DNA of 64,000 nucleotides from PALSA-1003 sp963741315. Lineage in GTDB: Bacteria; Pseudomonadota; Gammaproteobacteria; Burkholderiales; Casimicrobiaceae. Below, piece by piece: positions 50,854-58,240 of this stretch. Position 1 is the stretch's first letter. Each line of letters opens with the position of its first letter. The translations under genes were made by a program, and so were the position numbers. Location: assembly GCA_963741315.1 (NCBI GenBank), contig CAVUHK010000010.1, forward strand, positions 186,001-250,000, written 5' to 3'. The notes beneath the pieces are model-generated. The model worked only from the letters and a program-made list of their open reading frames with translations, did no database searches and was not told the DNA's origin.

Positions 50854-51251
50854 GTGTGCTCCTCCTGAAAAAACTCCAACTGAAATTTTGGCAGCCCGGC
50901 GACGGCAAGGCGTGCTCGAAAAAGCACGCGGCCCCGTCTTGGTAGCTCGGGCTACTGCGCATTGCCGGGAAGCTTACGGGAAACCGCCGGGGAAAGGCAA
51001 GCAAATGCGACGCGGCGCGACGTGTCGCGCTCAATCGTTTGGAACATCGTGTTGTGAGTGCTACAACTCGCACGCGCAGCACCGCAGAAATGAACGCGGC
51101 GCAATGCCAATGTCATCGCCGGAGCACCGCGCTGAGGTCATATGTATCCATGCTACGATCGATTCCCCTGACCGCCGCCGCCGCGCGCGGCACGGCAGCA
51201 ATTGCGCCCCGCGCGGCGCGCAACCGCAGCAACTCTACGGGAGTCCAACGC
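50854..51251. other. Divergent intergenic region between MHS transporter and glsB-like gene
   Basis: The 398-nt gap holds a perfect hairpin (GCGTGCT 50910-50916 / AGCACGC 50923-50929), a dyad GTTGT-N7-ACAAC (51051-51067) that could be an operator, and an extended -10 (TGCTACGAT at 51151-51159) predicting rightward transcription from about 51166. No convincing gene is seen in it. Confidence 0.4.
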
Positions 51252-51509
51252 ATGGGAATCATCGGCATCATCGGCACGATCATCGTCGGCTTCATCGTCG
51301 GGCTTCTTGCACGCTGGTTCATGCCCGGTGTCGACAAGCTCGGCTTTCTGCTGACCACAGCACTCGGCATCGGCGGCTCGGTGGTGGGTGGATTCATCAG
51401 CGGGCTGATCTTCAAGTCTCCCGATGGCAAATTCCATCCGGCCGGGTGGATCATGTCGATCCTGGGCGCGATGCTGCTGCTCTGGGCGTACAACAACTAC
51501 ATGCGTTGA
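51252..51509 (+). CDS. GlsB/YeaQ/YmgE-family stress membrane protein
   Basis: The 85-residue protein has three hydrophobic segments rich in glycine (MGIIGIIGTIIVGFIVGLLA, LLTTALGIGGSVVGGFISG and WIMSILGAMLLLWAY), as in transglycosylase-associated proteins of the YeaQ/YmgE family. GGGAG precedes ATG 51252. These are small envelope stress proteins of unclear mechanism. Its last 13 bp overlap the convergent TetR gene. Confidence 0.9.
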   Translation: MGIIGIIGTIIVGFIVGLLARWFMPGVDKLGFLLTTALGIGGSVVGGFISGLIFKSPDGKFHPAGWIMSILGAMLLLWAYNNYMR

Positions 51510-52177
51510 TCCTGCGCTTCGCGCCGGCGCACTGCCGCGACAATCGTGTCGATGACGACGGCGCGGCGCGCGCGCAGCGCTGCCGGTGAGGTCATGTCGC
51601 GCTTGAAAATGATCGAAAAGGTGTGCCGATTCGAGACGTTGTGAAAGCACAACGCACTGATCGACATATGCAGGTCGATCGGTTCGATATCGGCTCGAAA
51701 CACGCCTTCGCGCTGACCTAGTTCGAGCACCCGGCTGGCTGCCTCGATGGCCGGAACGTTGAGTTCCTGGATGGTGCGCGATTTTGCCAGGTGCTTACCC
51801 TCGTGGATGTTCTCGATGGCGATCAGGCGTACGTAATCGGAGTTCGCCGCATGATGATCGAAGGTATATCCGACCAGCTCCCGCAATGCCGCCTCGGCCG
51901 CGAGTCCTTCGAGCTTCAGCCCTCCCTCGATCTGCCGCAGGTTGCGGTAGGCTTCCTCGAGCACCGTCAGGTAGAGCCCCTCTTTGCTGCCGAAGTAGTA
52001 ATAGATCATCCGCTTGCTGGTCTTGGTTTGATCGGCAATGCGGTCGATGCGCGCGCCGGCCAGGCCTAGCCGGGCAAACTCCCTGGTGGCAACCTCGATG
52101 ATGTCGCGGCGCGTCTGGTCGGGATCATTCTTGCGCCCTTGCCGCGCCCGCGGCGGGTCGATTTCTTCTATGTCCAT
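51497..52177 (-). CDS. TetR-family transcriptional regulator
   Basis: The 226-residue repressor has an N-terminal HTH (RRDIIEVATREFARLGLAGA through TKTSKRMIYYYFGSKEGLY) and a ligand domain of the type containing DYVRLIAIENIHEGKHL. It is divergent from the binding-protein gene at 52432, whose promoter carries a dyad well suited to a TetR protein. It probably senses the transported compound or a product. The C-terminal end overlaps the glsB-like gene on the other strand by 13 bp. Confidence 0.9.
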   Translation of the reverse strand: MDIEEIDPPRARQGRKNDPDQTRRDIIEVATREFARLGLAGARIDRIADQTKTSKRMIYYYFGSKEGLYLTVLEEAYRNLRQIEGGLKLEGLAAEAALRELVGYTFDHHAANSDYVRLIAIENIHEGKHLAKSRTIQELNVPAIEAASRVLELGQREGVFRADIEPIDLHMSISALCFHNVSNRHTFSIIFKRDMTSPAALRARRAVVIDTIVAAVRRREAQDQRM

Positions 52178-52245
52178 GATTTTGTAGCCTTGTTTGGTGG
52201 TTCGCCGCTTCCAACCGGGCCAATCGCTGTCTCAACGACTTGCGC

Positions 52246-52275
52246 TTGACATGTACTAACCAGTTCGTTTACATT
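52246..52275 (+). promoter_or_regulatory. Promoter of the binding-protein gene with embedded TetR-type dyad
   Basis: A consensus TTGACA (52246-52251), 18-bp spacer and TACATT (52270-52275) form the promoter. The spacer contains AACCAGTTCGTT (52258-52269), an imperfect dyad, nested within ATGTA (52251-52255) ... TACAT (52270-52274) perfect arms. A repressor bound here would block polymerase. The divergent TetR gene is the obvious candidate. Confidence 0.65.
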
Positions 52276-52431
52276 GAACCACACTTCCACGGCGGACGTC
52301 CACAGGCCGCGCGAAGTCGGAGGAACATCGAACAACGAAATCAACGCGGGCCACGCAGTCTGCGCGGGTCGCGGTCGCATTGCCGAATCATTGGCCCTCA
52401 CCACAGCACAATCACACTATTGGAGGAGTAA

Positions 52432-53574
52432 ATGAACACGTACATGAGGATGATCGGGGTTGCGTTGGTCGCAGCCCTCCCGTTGGCAGCGCACGCACAG
52501 CCGGTGCCGATCGTTGGATTGGTCGAGCTTTCCGGCACCGGCGCAACCGCGGGCACAAACTTCGACAACGGCGTCAAGCTCGCGGTCAAGGAAATCAATG
52601 CTGCCGGCGGGATTCTCGGCCGCAAGATCGAATATACGTCGATGGATACGCAGACCGCGCCGCAAACCGCCAAGGCGTTGGCCCAGAAGGCTGTCGACAT
52701 GGGTGCCTACGTCGTGATGGGTCCGGTGTTTTCCGGTTCGATCATCGTCAGCATGGCAGAAACCAAGCGCGCCGAGATTCCCAACTTCACCGGCGGCGAG
52801 GCGGCCAACATCACGCAGCAGGGCAATCCGTTCATCTTCCGCACCTCGTTCACGCAATCGACCGCGATGCCCAAGGTTGCGCGCTATATCAAGAACGACG
52901 TGAAGGCGAAGTCGGTTGCCGTGGTCTGGGTCAACAACGACTTCGGCAAGGGCGGCCGCGATTCGATCGCCAAGGCGCTCGAAGCCGAAGGCATCAAGGT
53001 CGTCGCCGACATCTCCACCGATCCGGGCCAGGTCGACTTCTCGTCGGCGGTGCTCAAGGTCAAGCAGTCCAATGCCGACGCAGCGTTCGTCTATACCAAC
53101 GAGGAAGAATCGGCGCGCGCGCTGCGCGAGTTCAAGAAGCAGGGCTACGACAAGCCGATCATCGGTGAGACCACGCTGACCGGACAGAAGGTGATCGAAC
53201 TCGCCGGGGATGCCGCCAACGGAGCCATCGCCCACGTCGGCCTGACGGTCGACGCGCCGCAGGCGACGATCAAGGCGTTCGACGAGAAGTTCCAGAAGGA
53301 ATACAAGTACAAGAGCGACCACAACGGCATGAAGGGCTACAGCGGCATGTATGTGGTCAAGGCCATCACCGAGAAGGTCGGCAAGATCGATCCCAAGGCG
53401 TTCGCCAAGGCGATGCACGGCGCGACCATCCTCGCCAAGAACCAGCCGGGCGTGCTGCTCGACGTGTCCTTCGACGATAACGGCGACCTCGATCGCGAGA
53501 GCTTCATGATCAAGGTCGTCAACGGCAAGCAAACCGTGACTGCGACCTTGCCGCCGGTCAAGCCGATCAAGTAG
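52432..53574 (+). CDS. Branched-chain-type ABC transporter substrate-binding protein (LivK-like)
   Basis: The 380-residue periplasmic protein has a signal peptide (MNTYMRMIGVALVAALPLAAHA) and a Peripla_BP_6 domain (PVPIVGLVELSGTGATAGTNF, VMGPVFSGSIIVSMAETKRA). GGAGGAG precedes ATG 52432. It should deliver its ligand to the LivH/M/G/F complex encoded 1.1 kb downstream. Members of this fold bind amino acids but also aromatic acids and other compounds. The adjacent shikimate-dehydrogenase-like gene suggests a cyclic or aromatic acid. Confidence 0.93.
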   Translation: MNTYMRMIGVALVAALPLAAHAQPVPIVGLVELSGTGATAGTNFDNGVKLAVKEINAAGGILGRKIEYTSMDTQTAPQTAKALAQKAVDMGAYVVMGPVFSGSIIVSMAETKRAEIPNFTGGEAANITQQGNPFIFRTSFTQSTAMPKVARYIKNDVKAKSVAVVWVNNDFGKGGRDSIAKALEAEGIKVVADISTDPGQVDFSSAVLKVKQSNADAAFVYTNEEESARALREFKKQGYDKPIIGETTLTGQKVIELAGDAANGAIAHVGLTVDAPQATIKAFDEKFQKEYKYKSDHNGMKGYSGMYVVKAITEKVGKIDPKAFAKAMHGATILAKNQPGVLLDVSFDDNGDLDRESFMIKVVNGKQTVTATLPPVKPIK

Positions 53575-53687
53575 TCTTTTGCCATCGCCCGCCGCCATCG
53601 TGCGGCGGGACGTTCCATAGCCGTCCCGACCGGGCAACCGGTCAAAGATGCACGCAGCAATTCCAGAGACAGAAGGTAACAAGCAAA

Positions 53688-53702
53688 GGGCGATTATCGC
53701 AC
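53688..53702 (+). promoter_or_regulatory. CGATnATCG operator, site 1
   Basis: GGGCGATTATCGCAC carries the 9-bp palindrome CGATTATCG (53691-53699). It resembles the 15-bp operator GTTCGATAATCGCAC that I recall for the IclR-type regulators PcaR/PcaU, matching at 12 of 15 positions. It lies 19 bp, about two helical turns, upstream of site 2. Confidence 0.6.
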
Positions 53703-53706
53703 GTTG

Positions 53707-53721
53707 TTTCGATGATCGCCC
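53707..53721 (+). promoter_or_regulatory. CGATnATCG operator, site 2
   Basis: TTTCGATGATCGCCC contains CGATGATCG (53710-53718) and directly abuts the -35 hexamer at 53722. That is where an activator of the PcaU/PobR kind would contact RNA polymerase. Confidence 0.6.
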
Positions 53722-53750
53722 TTGACACCCGCCAAGGCGGGTCGTAATCT
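53722..53750 (+). promoter_or_regulatory. Promoter of the shikimate-dehydrogenase/Liv operon
   Basis: TTGACA (53722-53727), a 17-bp spacer and TAATCT (53745-53750) predict a start near 53757. The spacer itself contains a perfect palindrome CCCGCCAAGGCGGG (53728-53741), a further possible protein-binding site. Confidence 0.65.
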
Positions 53751-53769
53751 GTCCATGTACCGCACAATA

Positions 53770-53784
53770 GTTCGATAATCGAAC
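53770..53784 (+). promoter_or_regulatory. CGATnATCG operator, site 3 (perfect palindrome)
   Basis: GTTCGATAATCGAAC is a perfect 15-bp palindrome about 20 bp downstream of the predicted transcript start. It shares 14 of 15 positions with the PcaR/PcaU-type operator and could mediate autoregulation or repression. Confidence 0.65.
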
Positions 53785-53802
53785 AGTTGGAGGAGGCTAG
53801 TT

Positions 53803-53853
53803 GTGGCCGTGAACGCTGCCCAGCTCGTGCACCACCGCGGTGTAGCGCCGTGA
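53803..53853 (+). CDS. Possible 16-residue leader peptide
   Basis: GTG 53803 is preceded by GGAGGAGG (53788-53796 region) at ideal distance and encodes MAVNAAQLVHHRGVAP before TGA. The stop overlaps the shikimate-dehydrogenase start in GTGA. The strong ribosome site belongs to this short frame rather than to the enzyme gene, so it may couple translation. It could also be fortuitous. Confidence 0.45.
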   Translation: MAVNAAQLVHHRGVAP

Positions 53854-54677
53854 TTCGCGGCACCACCTCGCTCATCGCCCACTTCGGCGATCCCATCGCG
53901 CCGGTCAAGGCGCCGATGATCTACAACCCGTATTTCGAAAGTCGCGGCATCGACGCGGTCGTCGTGCCGATGGGCGTGCGCGCCGCCGACTATCCCGAAA
54001 CCTTGCGCGCCGTGTTCCGCTTCACCAACATTCGCGGCGCACTGGTCACCATGCCGCACAAGGTGACCACGGTGGCGCTGGTCGACGAATGCACGACCGC
54101 GGCCCAGATCGCAGGATCGTGCAACGCCATCCTTCGCCGTGCCGACGGCTCGCTCCTGGGCGACATGTTCGATGGCGCCGGCTTCGTGCGCGGTATCGAG
54201 CGCAAGGGGTTCGCAGTCGCCGGCAAACGCTGCCTTGTCGTCGGCAGCGGCGGTGTCGGTTCGGCCATTGCCGCGGCGCTGGCCGCTGCGGCGCCTTCGG
54301 CTCTGGCCGTGTTCGATGCGCACGCACCCAGCGCCGACGCGCTGGCCGATCGCCTGCGCCATCACTATCCCAGCCTCGATGTTCGCACCGGCTCGAAGGA
54401 TCCCGCCGGGTTCGAACTGGTCGTCAACGCCACGCCGCTGGGCATGAACGCAGATGACCCACTGCCGGTCGACGTCGCGCGCATCTCGCCCGGCACGTTC
54501 GTCGGCGAAGTGGTCATGAAGCAGGAGATCACGCCACTGCTGCGCGCGGCGCGTGCGCTTGGCTGCCCGACGCAGGTCGGCACCGACATGCTGTTCGAGC
54601 AGATCCCGCTGTACCTCGAGTTTTTCGGTTTTGGCACGGCAACGCCCGAAGAGCTGCGTGCCGTGGCGAAGCTGTAA
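53850..54677 (+). CDS. Shikimate/quinate dehydrogenase-like protein
   Basis: The 275-residue enzyme has the AroE fold. The catalytic Lys lies in GALVTMPHKVTT, the substrate Asp in LLGDMFDGAGF (biosynthetic AroE has NTDGxG), and the NAD(P) loop reads VVGSGGVGSAIA. These features fit the catabolic or YdiB-like branch rather than housekeeping AroE. GTG 53850 gives MIRGTTSLIAHFGDP. Located between a binding protein and a Liv-type transporter, it probably oxidises shikimate or quinate after uptake. Confidence 0.88.
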   Translation: MIRGTTSLIAHFGDPIAPVKAPMIYNPYFESRGIDAVVVPMGVRAADYPETLRAVFRFTNIRGALVTMPHKVTTVALVDECTTAAQIAGSCNAILRRADGSLLGDMFDGAGFVRGIERKGFAVAGKRCLVVGSGGVGSAIAAALAAAAPSALAVFDAHAPSADALADRLRHHYPSLDVRTGSKDPAGFELVVNATPLGMNADDPLPVDVARISPGTFVGEVVMKQEITPLLRAARALGCPTQVGTDMLFEQIPLYLEFFGFGTATPEELRAVAKL

Positions 54678-54726
54678 TTGATCCGCGCACCATCAAGCAG
54701 GCATCCGTGCAACAGGAGGAATCGGC

Positions 54727-55605
54727 ATGAATGAACTGATCCAGCTAATCGTTTCCGGAACCGCGACCGGCGCGATCTATGCCCTCGCGGCGCTGGGCTT
54801 CACCCTGCTCTGGCAGGCGTCGGGGACGATCAATTTCGCGCAGGGCGAGTTCGTGATGATCCCTGCCTTCATCATGCTGTTCTTCATCGGCACCGCGGGC
54901 GCGCCGCTGTGGCTTGCGTTCCTGCTCACCTGCCTGGTCGCCATGCTGCTGCTCGGCTACACCTTCAAGTGGGCCATCGTCGACCCGCTGATCAAGCACG
55001 GCGTGATTCCGCTGGTCATTGCGACGCTCGGCCTGTCGATCGGATTGAAGCAGGTCGTGAAGGCAGGCGTCACCGCGCAGGCCGAGCCGTTCCCGAGTCC
55101 GTTCCCCGATGGCCTGCTTGCGCTCGGAACGATCAAGGTGTCGTATTCCGACATCGGCACGCTGATCATCGCCGGAATGATCGTGATCGGGTTGCAGATG
55201 TTCCTCAACAAGACGGTGACCGGACGCGCGATGCAGGCCGTCGCGCAGAACACCGATGCAGCCAAGGTCCTGGGCATCAACGTCAAGCGGATGGTGCTCT
55301 ATACCTTCCTCATCAATGCGGTGCTGGCCGTGGTCGCGGCCTTGCTGGTGACGCCAACCTATCTCGCCAAGTTCGATATGGGCGACTCGATCGGCCTGAA
55401 GGCGTTCTACGCGGCCATCATCGGCGGCTTCAACCAGACGCGCGGCGCGCTGCTCGGCGGAGTGCTGGTGGGGGTGCTTGAAAACCTGATGGGCGCGTAC
55501 GTGTCGCCGGCCTACAAGGAGGGCGTCGCGCTGCTGCTGTTCATGATCGTGATCATCTTCAAGCCCGAGGGCCTTCTGGGCAAGACCGAGGAGCGCAAGG
55601 TATGA
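54727..55605 (+). CDS. livH: Liv-type ABC transporter permease LivH
   Basis: The 292-residue inner-membrane permease has eight or so helices and typical LivH sequence (LIVSGTATGAIYALAALGFT, GTINFAQGEFVMIPAF, ALRAMQA-type region GRAMQAVAQNTDAAKVLGIN). GGAGGAA precedes ATG 54727. It overlaps livM by 4 nt (ATGA). Confidence 0.94.
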   Translation: MNELIQLIVSGTATGAIYALAALGFTLLWQASGTINFAQGEFVMIPAFIMLFFIGTAGAPLWLAFLLTCLVAMLLLGYTFKWAIVDPLIKHGVIPLVIATLGLSIGLKQVVKAGVTAQAEPFPSPFPDGLLALGTIKVSYSDIGTLIIAGMIVIGLQMFLNKTVTGRAMQAVAQNTDAAKVLGINVKRMVLYTFLINAVLAVVAALLVTPTYLAKFDMGDSIGLKAFYAAIIGGFNQTRGALLGGVLVGVLENLMGAYVSPAYKEGVALLLFMIVIIFKPEGLLGKTEERKV

Positions 55606-56540
55606 ACAAGCCCCAGAAAATCGCCCTGGCGATCGGGCTCGTGCTGATCGCCTGCTTGCCGCCGTTTCTCAAGAGCTACGGCATCTATCTGATGTCGCTG
55701 CTCTGCGTGTATCTGATGGCCGCATTCGGGCTGAACCTGATTGTCGGCTACGCCGGGCAGATGTCGATCGGACAGGCGGCTTTCTACGGCATCGGCGCCT
55801 ATGTCGCCGCCATCCTCATGACCAAGATGGGCATTTCGTTCTGGGTTGTGCTGCCGATCGCCGCCGTCGTCTGCTTCATCGTCGGATTGATGCTCGGGTT
55901 CCCGGCGTTGCGCGTGCAGCACCATTACCTCGCCTTCGCCACGCTGGGCTTCAACGTCCTCGTCTACCTGGTGATGCGCAATGAGGAACAGTTGACCGGT
56001 GGCACGTTCGGCATTTCCAACATTCCGCGGCCGTCGCTGTTCGGTTATTCGCTGGACGGTGCGCTGGCTTTCTTCTACTTCACCTATGTCTCGGTGATCC
56101 TGCTGGCAACGGCACTGTGGTTCCTGCTGCGCTCGCCATGGGGCCGCGCCTTCGCCGCGCTGCGCGACAATCCGATTCGCGCGGAAAGCACCGGTGTCAA
56201 CATCACCGCCTATACGCTGCTGGCGTTTGCGATCGGGGCCGCCTGTGCCGGCATCGGCGGCGTGTACCTGACCGCGCTGGTCAACTTCATCGAACCCGGC
56301 CAGTTCAATTTGTCGGTGTCCCTGATGATGCTGCTGGCGGTGATCGTCGGCGGCTCAGGCCGGTTTTTCGGGCCGGTGCTCGGCTCGGTGATCGTGATTC
56401 TGCTTCCCGAATGGCTGCGCTTCCTGAAGGACTGGTATCTCGCGCTCTTCGGTTTCGCCGTAATCGTGTTGATGATCTTCCTTCCTGGCGGACTGCTGTC
56501 GCTGGCGGATCGCTTCAAGGCGCGTGGAGGTGCCAAGTGA
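55602..56540 (+). CDS. livM: Liv-type ABC transporter permease LivM
   Basis: The 312-residue permease has conserved LivM stretches (GYAGQMSIGQAAFYGIGAYV, RSPWGRAFAALRDNPIRAES, SLMMLLAVIVGGSGRFFGPV). ATG 55602 overlaps the livH stop and its own stop overlaps livG in GTGA, so the transporter genes are translationally linked. Confidence 0.94.
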   Translation: MNKPQKIALAIGLVLIACLPPFLKSYGIYLMSLLCVYLMAAFGLNLIVGYAGQMSIGQAAFYGIGAYVAAILMTKMGISFWVVLPIAAVVCFIVGLMLGFPALRVQHHYLAFATLGFNVLVYLVMRNEEQLTGGTFGISNIPRPSLFGYSLDGALAFFYFTYVSVILLATALWFLLRSPWGRAFAALRDNPIRAESTGVNITAYTLLAFAIGAACAGIGGVYLTALVNFIEPGQFNLSVSLMMLLAVIVGGSGRFFGPVLGSVIVILLPEWLRFLKDWYLALFGFAVIVLMIFLPGGLLSLADRFKARGGAK

Positions 56541-57289
56541 GCAAGCTCCCGTCTTTTCTCGAGATCAAGGAGATGCGCAAGCACTACGGCGCGATCAAGG
56601 CCGTGGACGGCGTGAGCATGTCGATCGGACCGGGCGAAATCGTCGGCGTCATCGGCCCGAATGGTTCCGGCAAGACGACGCTGTTCAACAGCATCCTCGG
56701 ACAGATCAGGCCGACCTCGGGCAGCGTTGAATTCTGCGGCGAAAACATCACGGGGATGTCGCCGCTGGAGTTGTCTCGCCGCGGCGTGGGACGCACGTTC
56801 CAGACGCTGCAGGTGTTCGTGAAACTGTCGGTGCGCGACAATCTGATTGCCGCGGCACAGGAGTTCAAGGGCACCATGCCCAGCCGCCTGTTTGCGCCCC
56901 CGGACGCAGGCCTCGGGCACCACGCCGACGAAATGATCGAATTGTTCCGCTTGAAGCATGTCGCCCACCTGCCTGCCGGCAGCTTGTCGTACGGCCAGCA
57001 GAAACTGATCGACATCGCGATGGCGTTCATGCCTGCGCCACGGCTCGTCCTGCTCGACGAGCCGTGCGCCGGCGTCAACCCCAGCCTGGTCGATCAGTTG
57101 CGCGAACTGCTGGTCGAACTCAACAAGACACAGGGTGGCAGCTTCGTGGTCATCGAGCACAACATGGACTTCATCATGAAGCTCTGTCCACATGTCGTGT
57201 GCATGGTCGAAGGCAAGGTACTCGCCGAAGGGCCGCCTGCGGAAGTGCAGGCGAATCGACAAGTGCTCGAAGCTTATCTTGGCAACTAG
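56537..57289 (+). CDS. livG: Liv-type ABC transporter ATPase LivG
   Basis: The 250-residue ATPase has Walker A GPNGSGKTT, signature SYGQQKLIDIA (in place of LSGGQ, as is usual in LivG), Walker B LVLLDEPCAGVNP and the switch His in VIEHNMDF. GTG 56537 is preceded by GGAGG. A 123-nt repeat starts at its stop codon and separates it from livF. Confidence 0.93.
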   Translation: MSKLPSFLEIKEMRKHYGAIKAVDGVSMSIGPGEIVGVIGPNGSGKTTLFNSILGQIRPTSGSVEFCGENITGMSPLELSRRGVGRTFQTLQVFVKLSVRDNLIAAAQEFKGTMPSRLFAPPDAGLGHHADEMIELFRLKHVAHLPAGSLSYGQQKLIDIAMAFMPAPRLVLLDEPCAGVNPSLVDQLRELLVELNKTQGGSFVVIEHNMDFIMKLCPHVVCMVEGKVLAEGPPAEVQANRQVLEAYLGN

Positions 57290-57409
57290 CCGCGCGAGTG
57301 GCCGGCGAGGGGCCCCGCGCGCGAGCGTGGGGATCGACGGCGAAGTCGAGCCGCGGCAGCGGCCGACGCTCGACGCAGAAATTCTGAAGACCGAATAAGG
57401 AGGCCGTGG
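57287..57409 (+). repeat. Dispersed intergenic repeat, copy B
   Basis: The element starts at the livG stop codon and ends with TAAGGAGGCCGTGG, which supplies the ribosome-binding site of livF. The central hairpin has arms CCCCGCGC (57313-57320) and GCGTGGGG (57325-57332). Compared with copy A the inner bases differ on both sides while pairing is kept. A further perfect stem GTCGAGC (57345-57351) / GCTCGAC (57368-57374) occurs here and is weaker in copy A. Confidence 0.75.
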
Positions 57410-58146
57410 TGACTGCTGAGAAGATCATCGAGTTCGACAAGGTCGTCGCAGGATATTCCCCGAGTCTCACGATTCTCAACGAAACGACGCTGGACGCGCG
57501 CAAAGGCGAGATCTCACTGCTGATCGGTCCCAATGGCGCGGGCAAGTCGACGGTGTTGAAGACGCTGTTCGGCATGCTGGTGCCGCGCTCGGGCGAGGTC
57601 CGCTTCGAAGGCAAGCGCATTAACGGCAAGCCGCCGCGCGAGCTGCTCAGAGACGGCATCGCCTTCGTGCCGCAGGGCCGCAACCTGTTCGGGTCGCTGT
57701 CGGTGCGGCACAACCTCGAACTCGGCGGCATCACCCTGCCCCGCGCCGAACTGCCCGGCCGCATCGAGGAGGCGCTGCAACGCTTTCCGCGCATCCGCGA
57801 GCGCATCGACAACCAGGCGTCGACGATGTCGGGCGGCGAGCAGAAGCAGCTCGAGATCAGCCGCGCGCTGCTGTTGCGCCCGCGCGTGCTGCTCATCGAC
57901 GAACCCTCGATCGGCCTGTCGCCCAAGCTCGTGCAGGAAGTGATGACGTTGCTGCGCTCGCTCGCCGACGCCGGTACGACGGTGCTGATGGTCGAGCAGA
58001 ACGTGCGCACCGCGCTCAAATATTCCAATCGCGCGCTGGTGCTCGAGATGGGTCGCCTGGCACTCGACCGGCCTGCGTCCGAATTGCTCAAGGATCCCGA
58101 CCTGAACCGACTGTTCCTCGGTGGCCACGCCAAGTCCGCCGCGTGA
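57409..58146 (+). CDS. livF: Liv-type ABC transporter ATPase LivF
   Basis: The 245-residue ATPase has Walker A GPNGAGKST, signature MSGGEQKQLEISRAL, Walker B VLLIDEPSIGLSP and the switch His position replaced by Gln in VEQNVRT, as normal for LivF. Tandem GTG codons occur at 57406 and 57409; AAGGAGG is 5 nt from the second. The RBS lies inside the dispersed repeat. Confidence 0.93.
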   Translation: MTAEKIIEFDKVVAGYSPSLTILNETTLDARKGEISLLIGPNGAGKSTVLKTLFGMLVPRSGEVRFEGKRINGKPPRELLRDGIAFVPQGRNLFGSLSVRHNLELGGITLPRAELPGRIEEALQRFPRIRERIDNQASTMSGGEQKQLEISRALLLRPRVLLIDEPSIGLSPKLVQEVMTLLRSLADAGTTVLMVEQNVRTALKYSNRALVLEMGRLALDRPASELLKDPDLNRLFLGGHAKSAA

Positions 58147-58160
58147 GCTACCGCAATGCA

Positions 58161-58217
58161 GGCCCGAATGCATTCGGGCCATGACCGGATTGCGATCGCG
58201 CGCGAATGAATTCGCGC
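58161..58217. repeat. Pair of related palindromes between livF and the oxidoreductase gene
   Basis: GGCCCGAATGCATTCGGGCC (58161-58180) is a perfect palindrome. A second hairpin has arms GCGCGAAT (58200-58207) and ATTCGCGC (58210-58217). Both share the core CGAATG-ATTCG. They resemble REP-type elements and may stabilise the liv mRNA. Confidence 0.65.
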
Positions 58218-58240
58218 CTGCAAGCGCGGAGGGCCACTAG

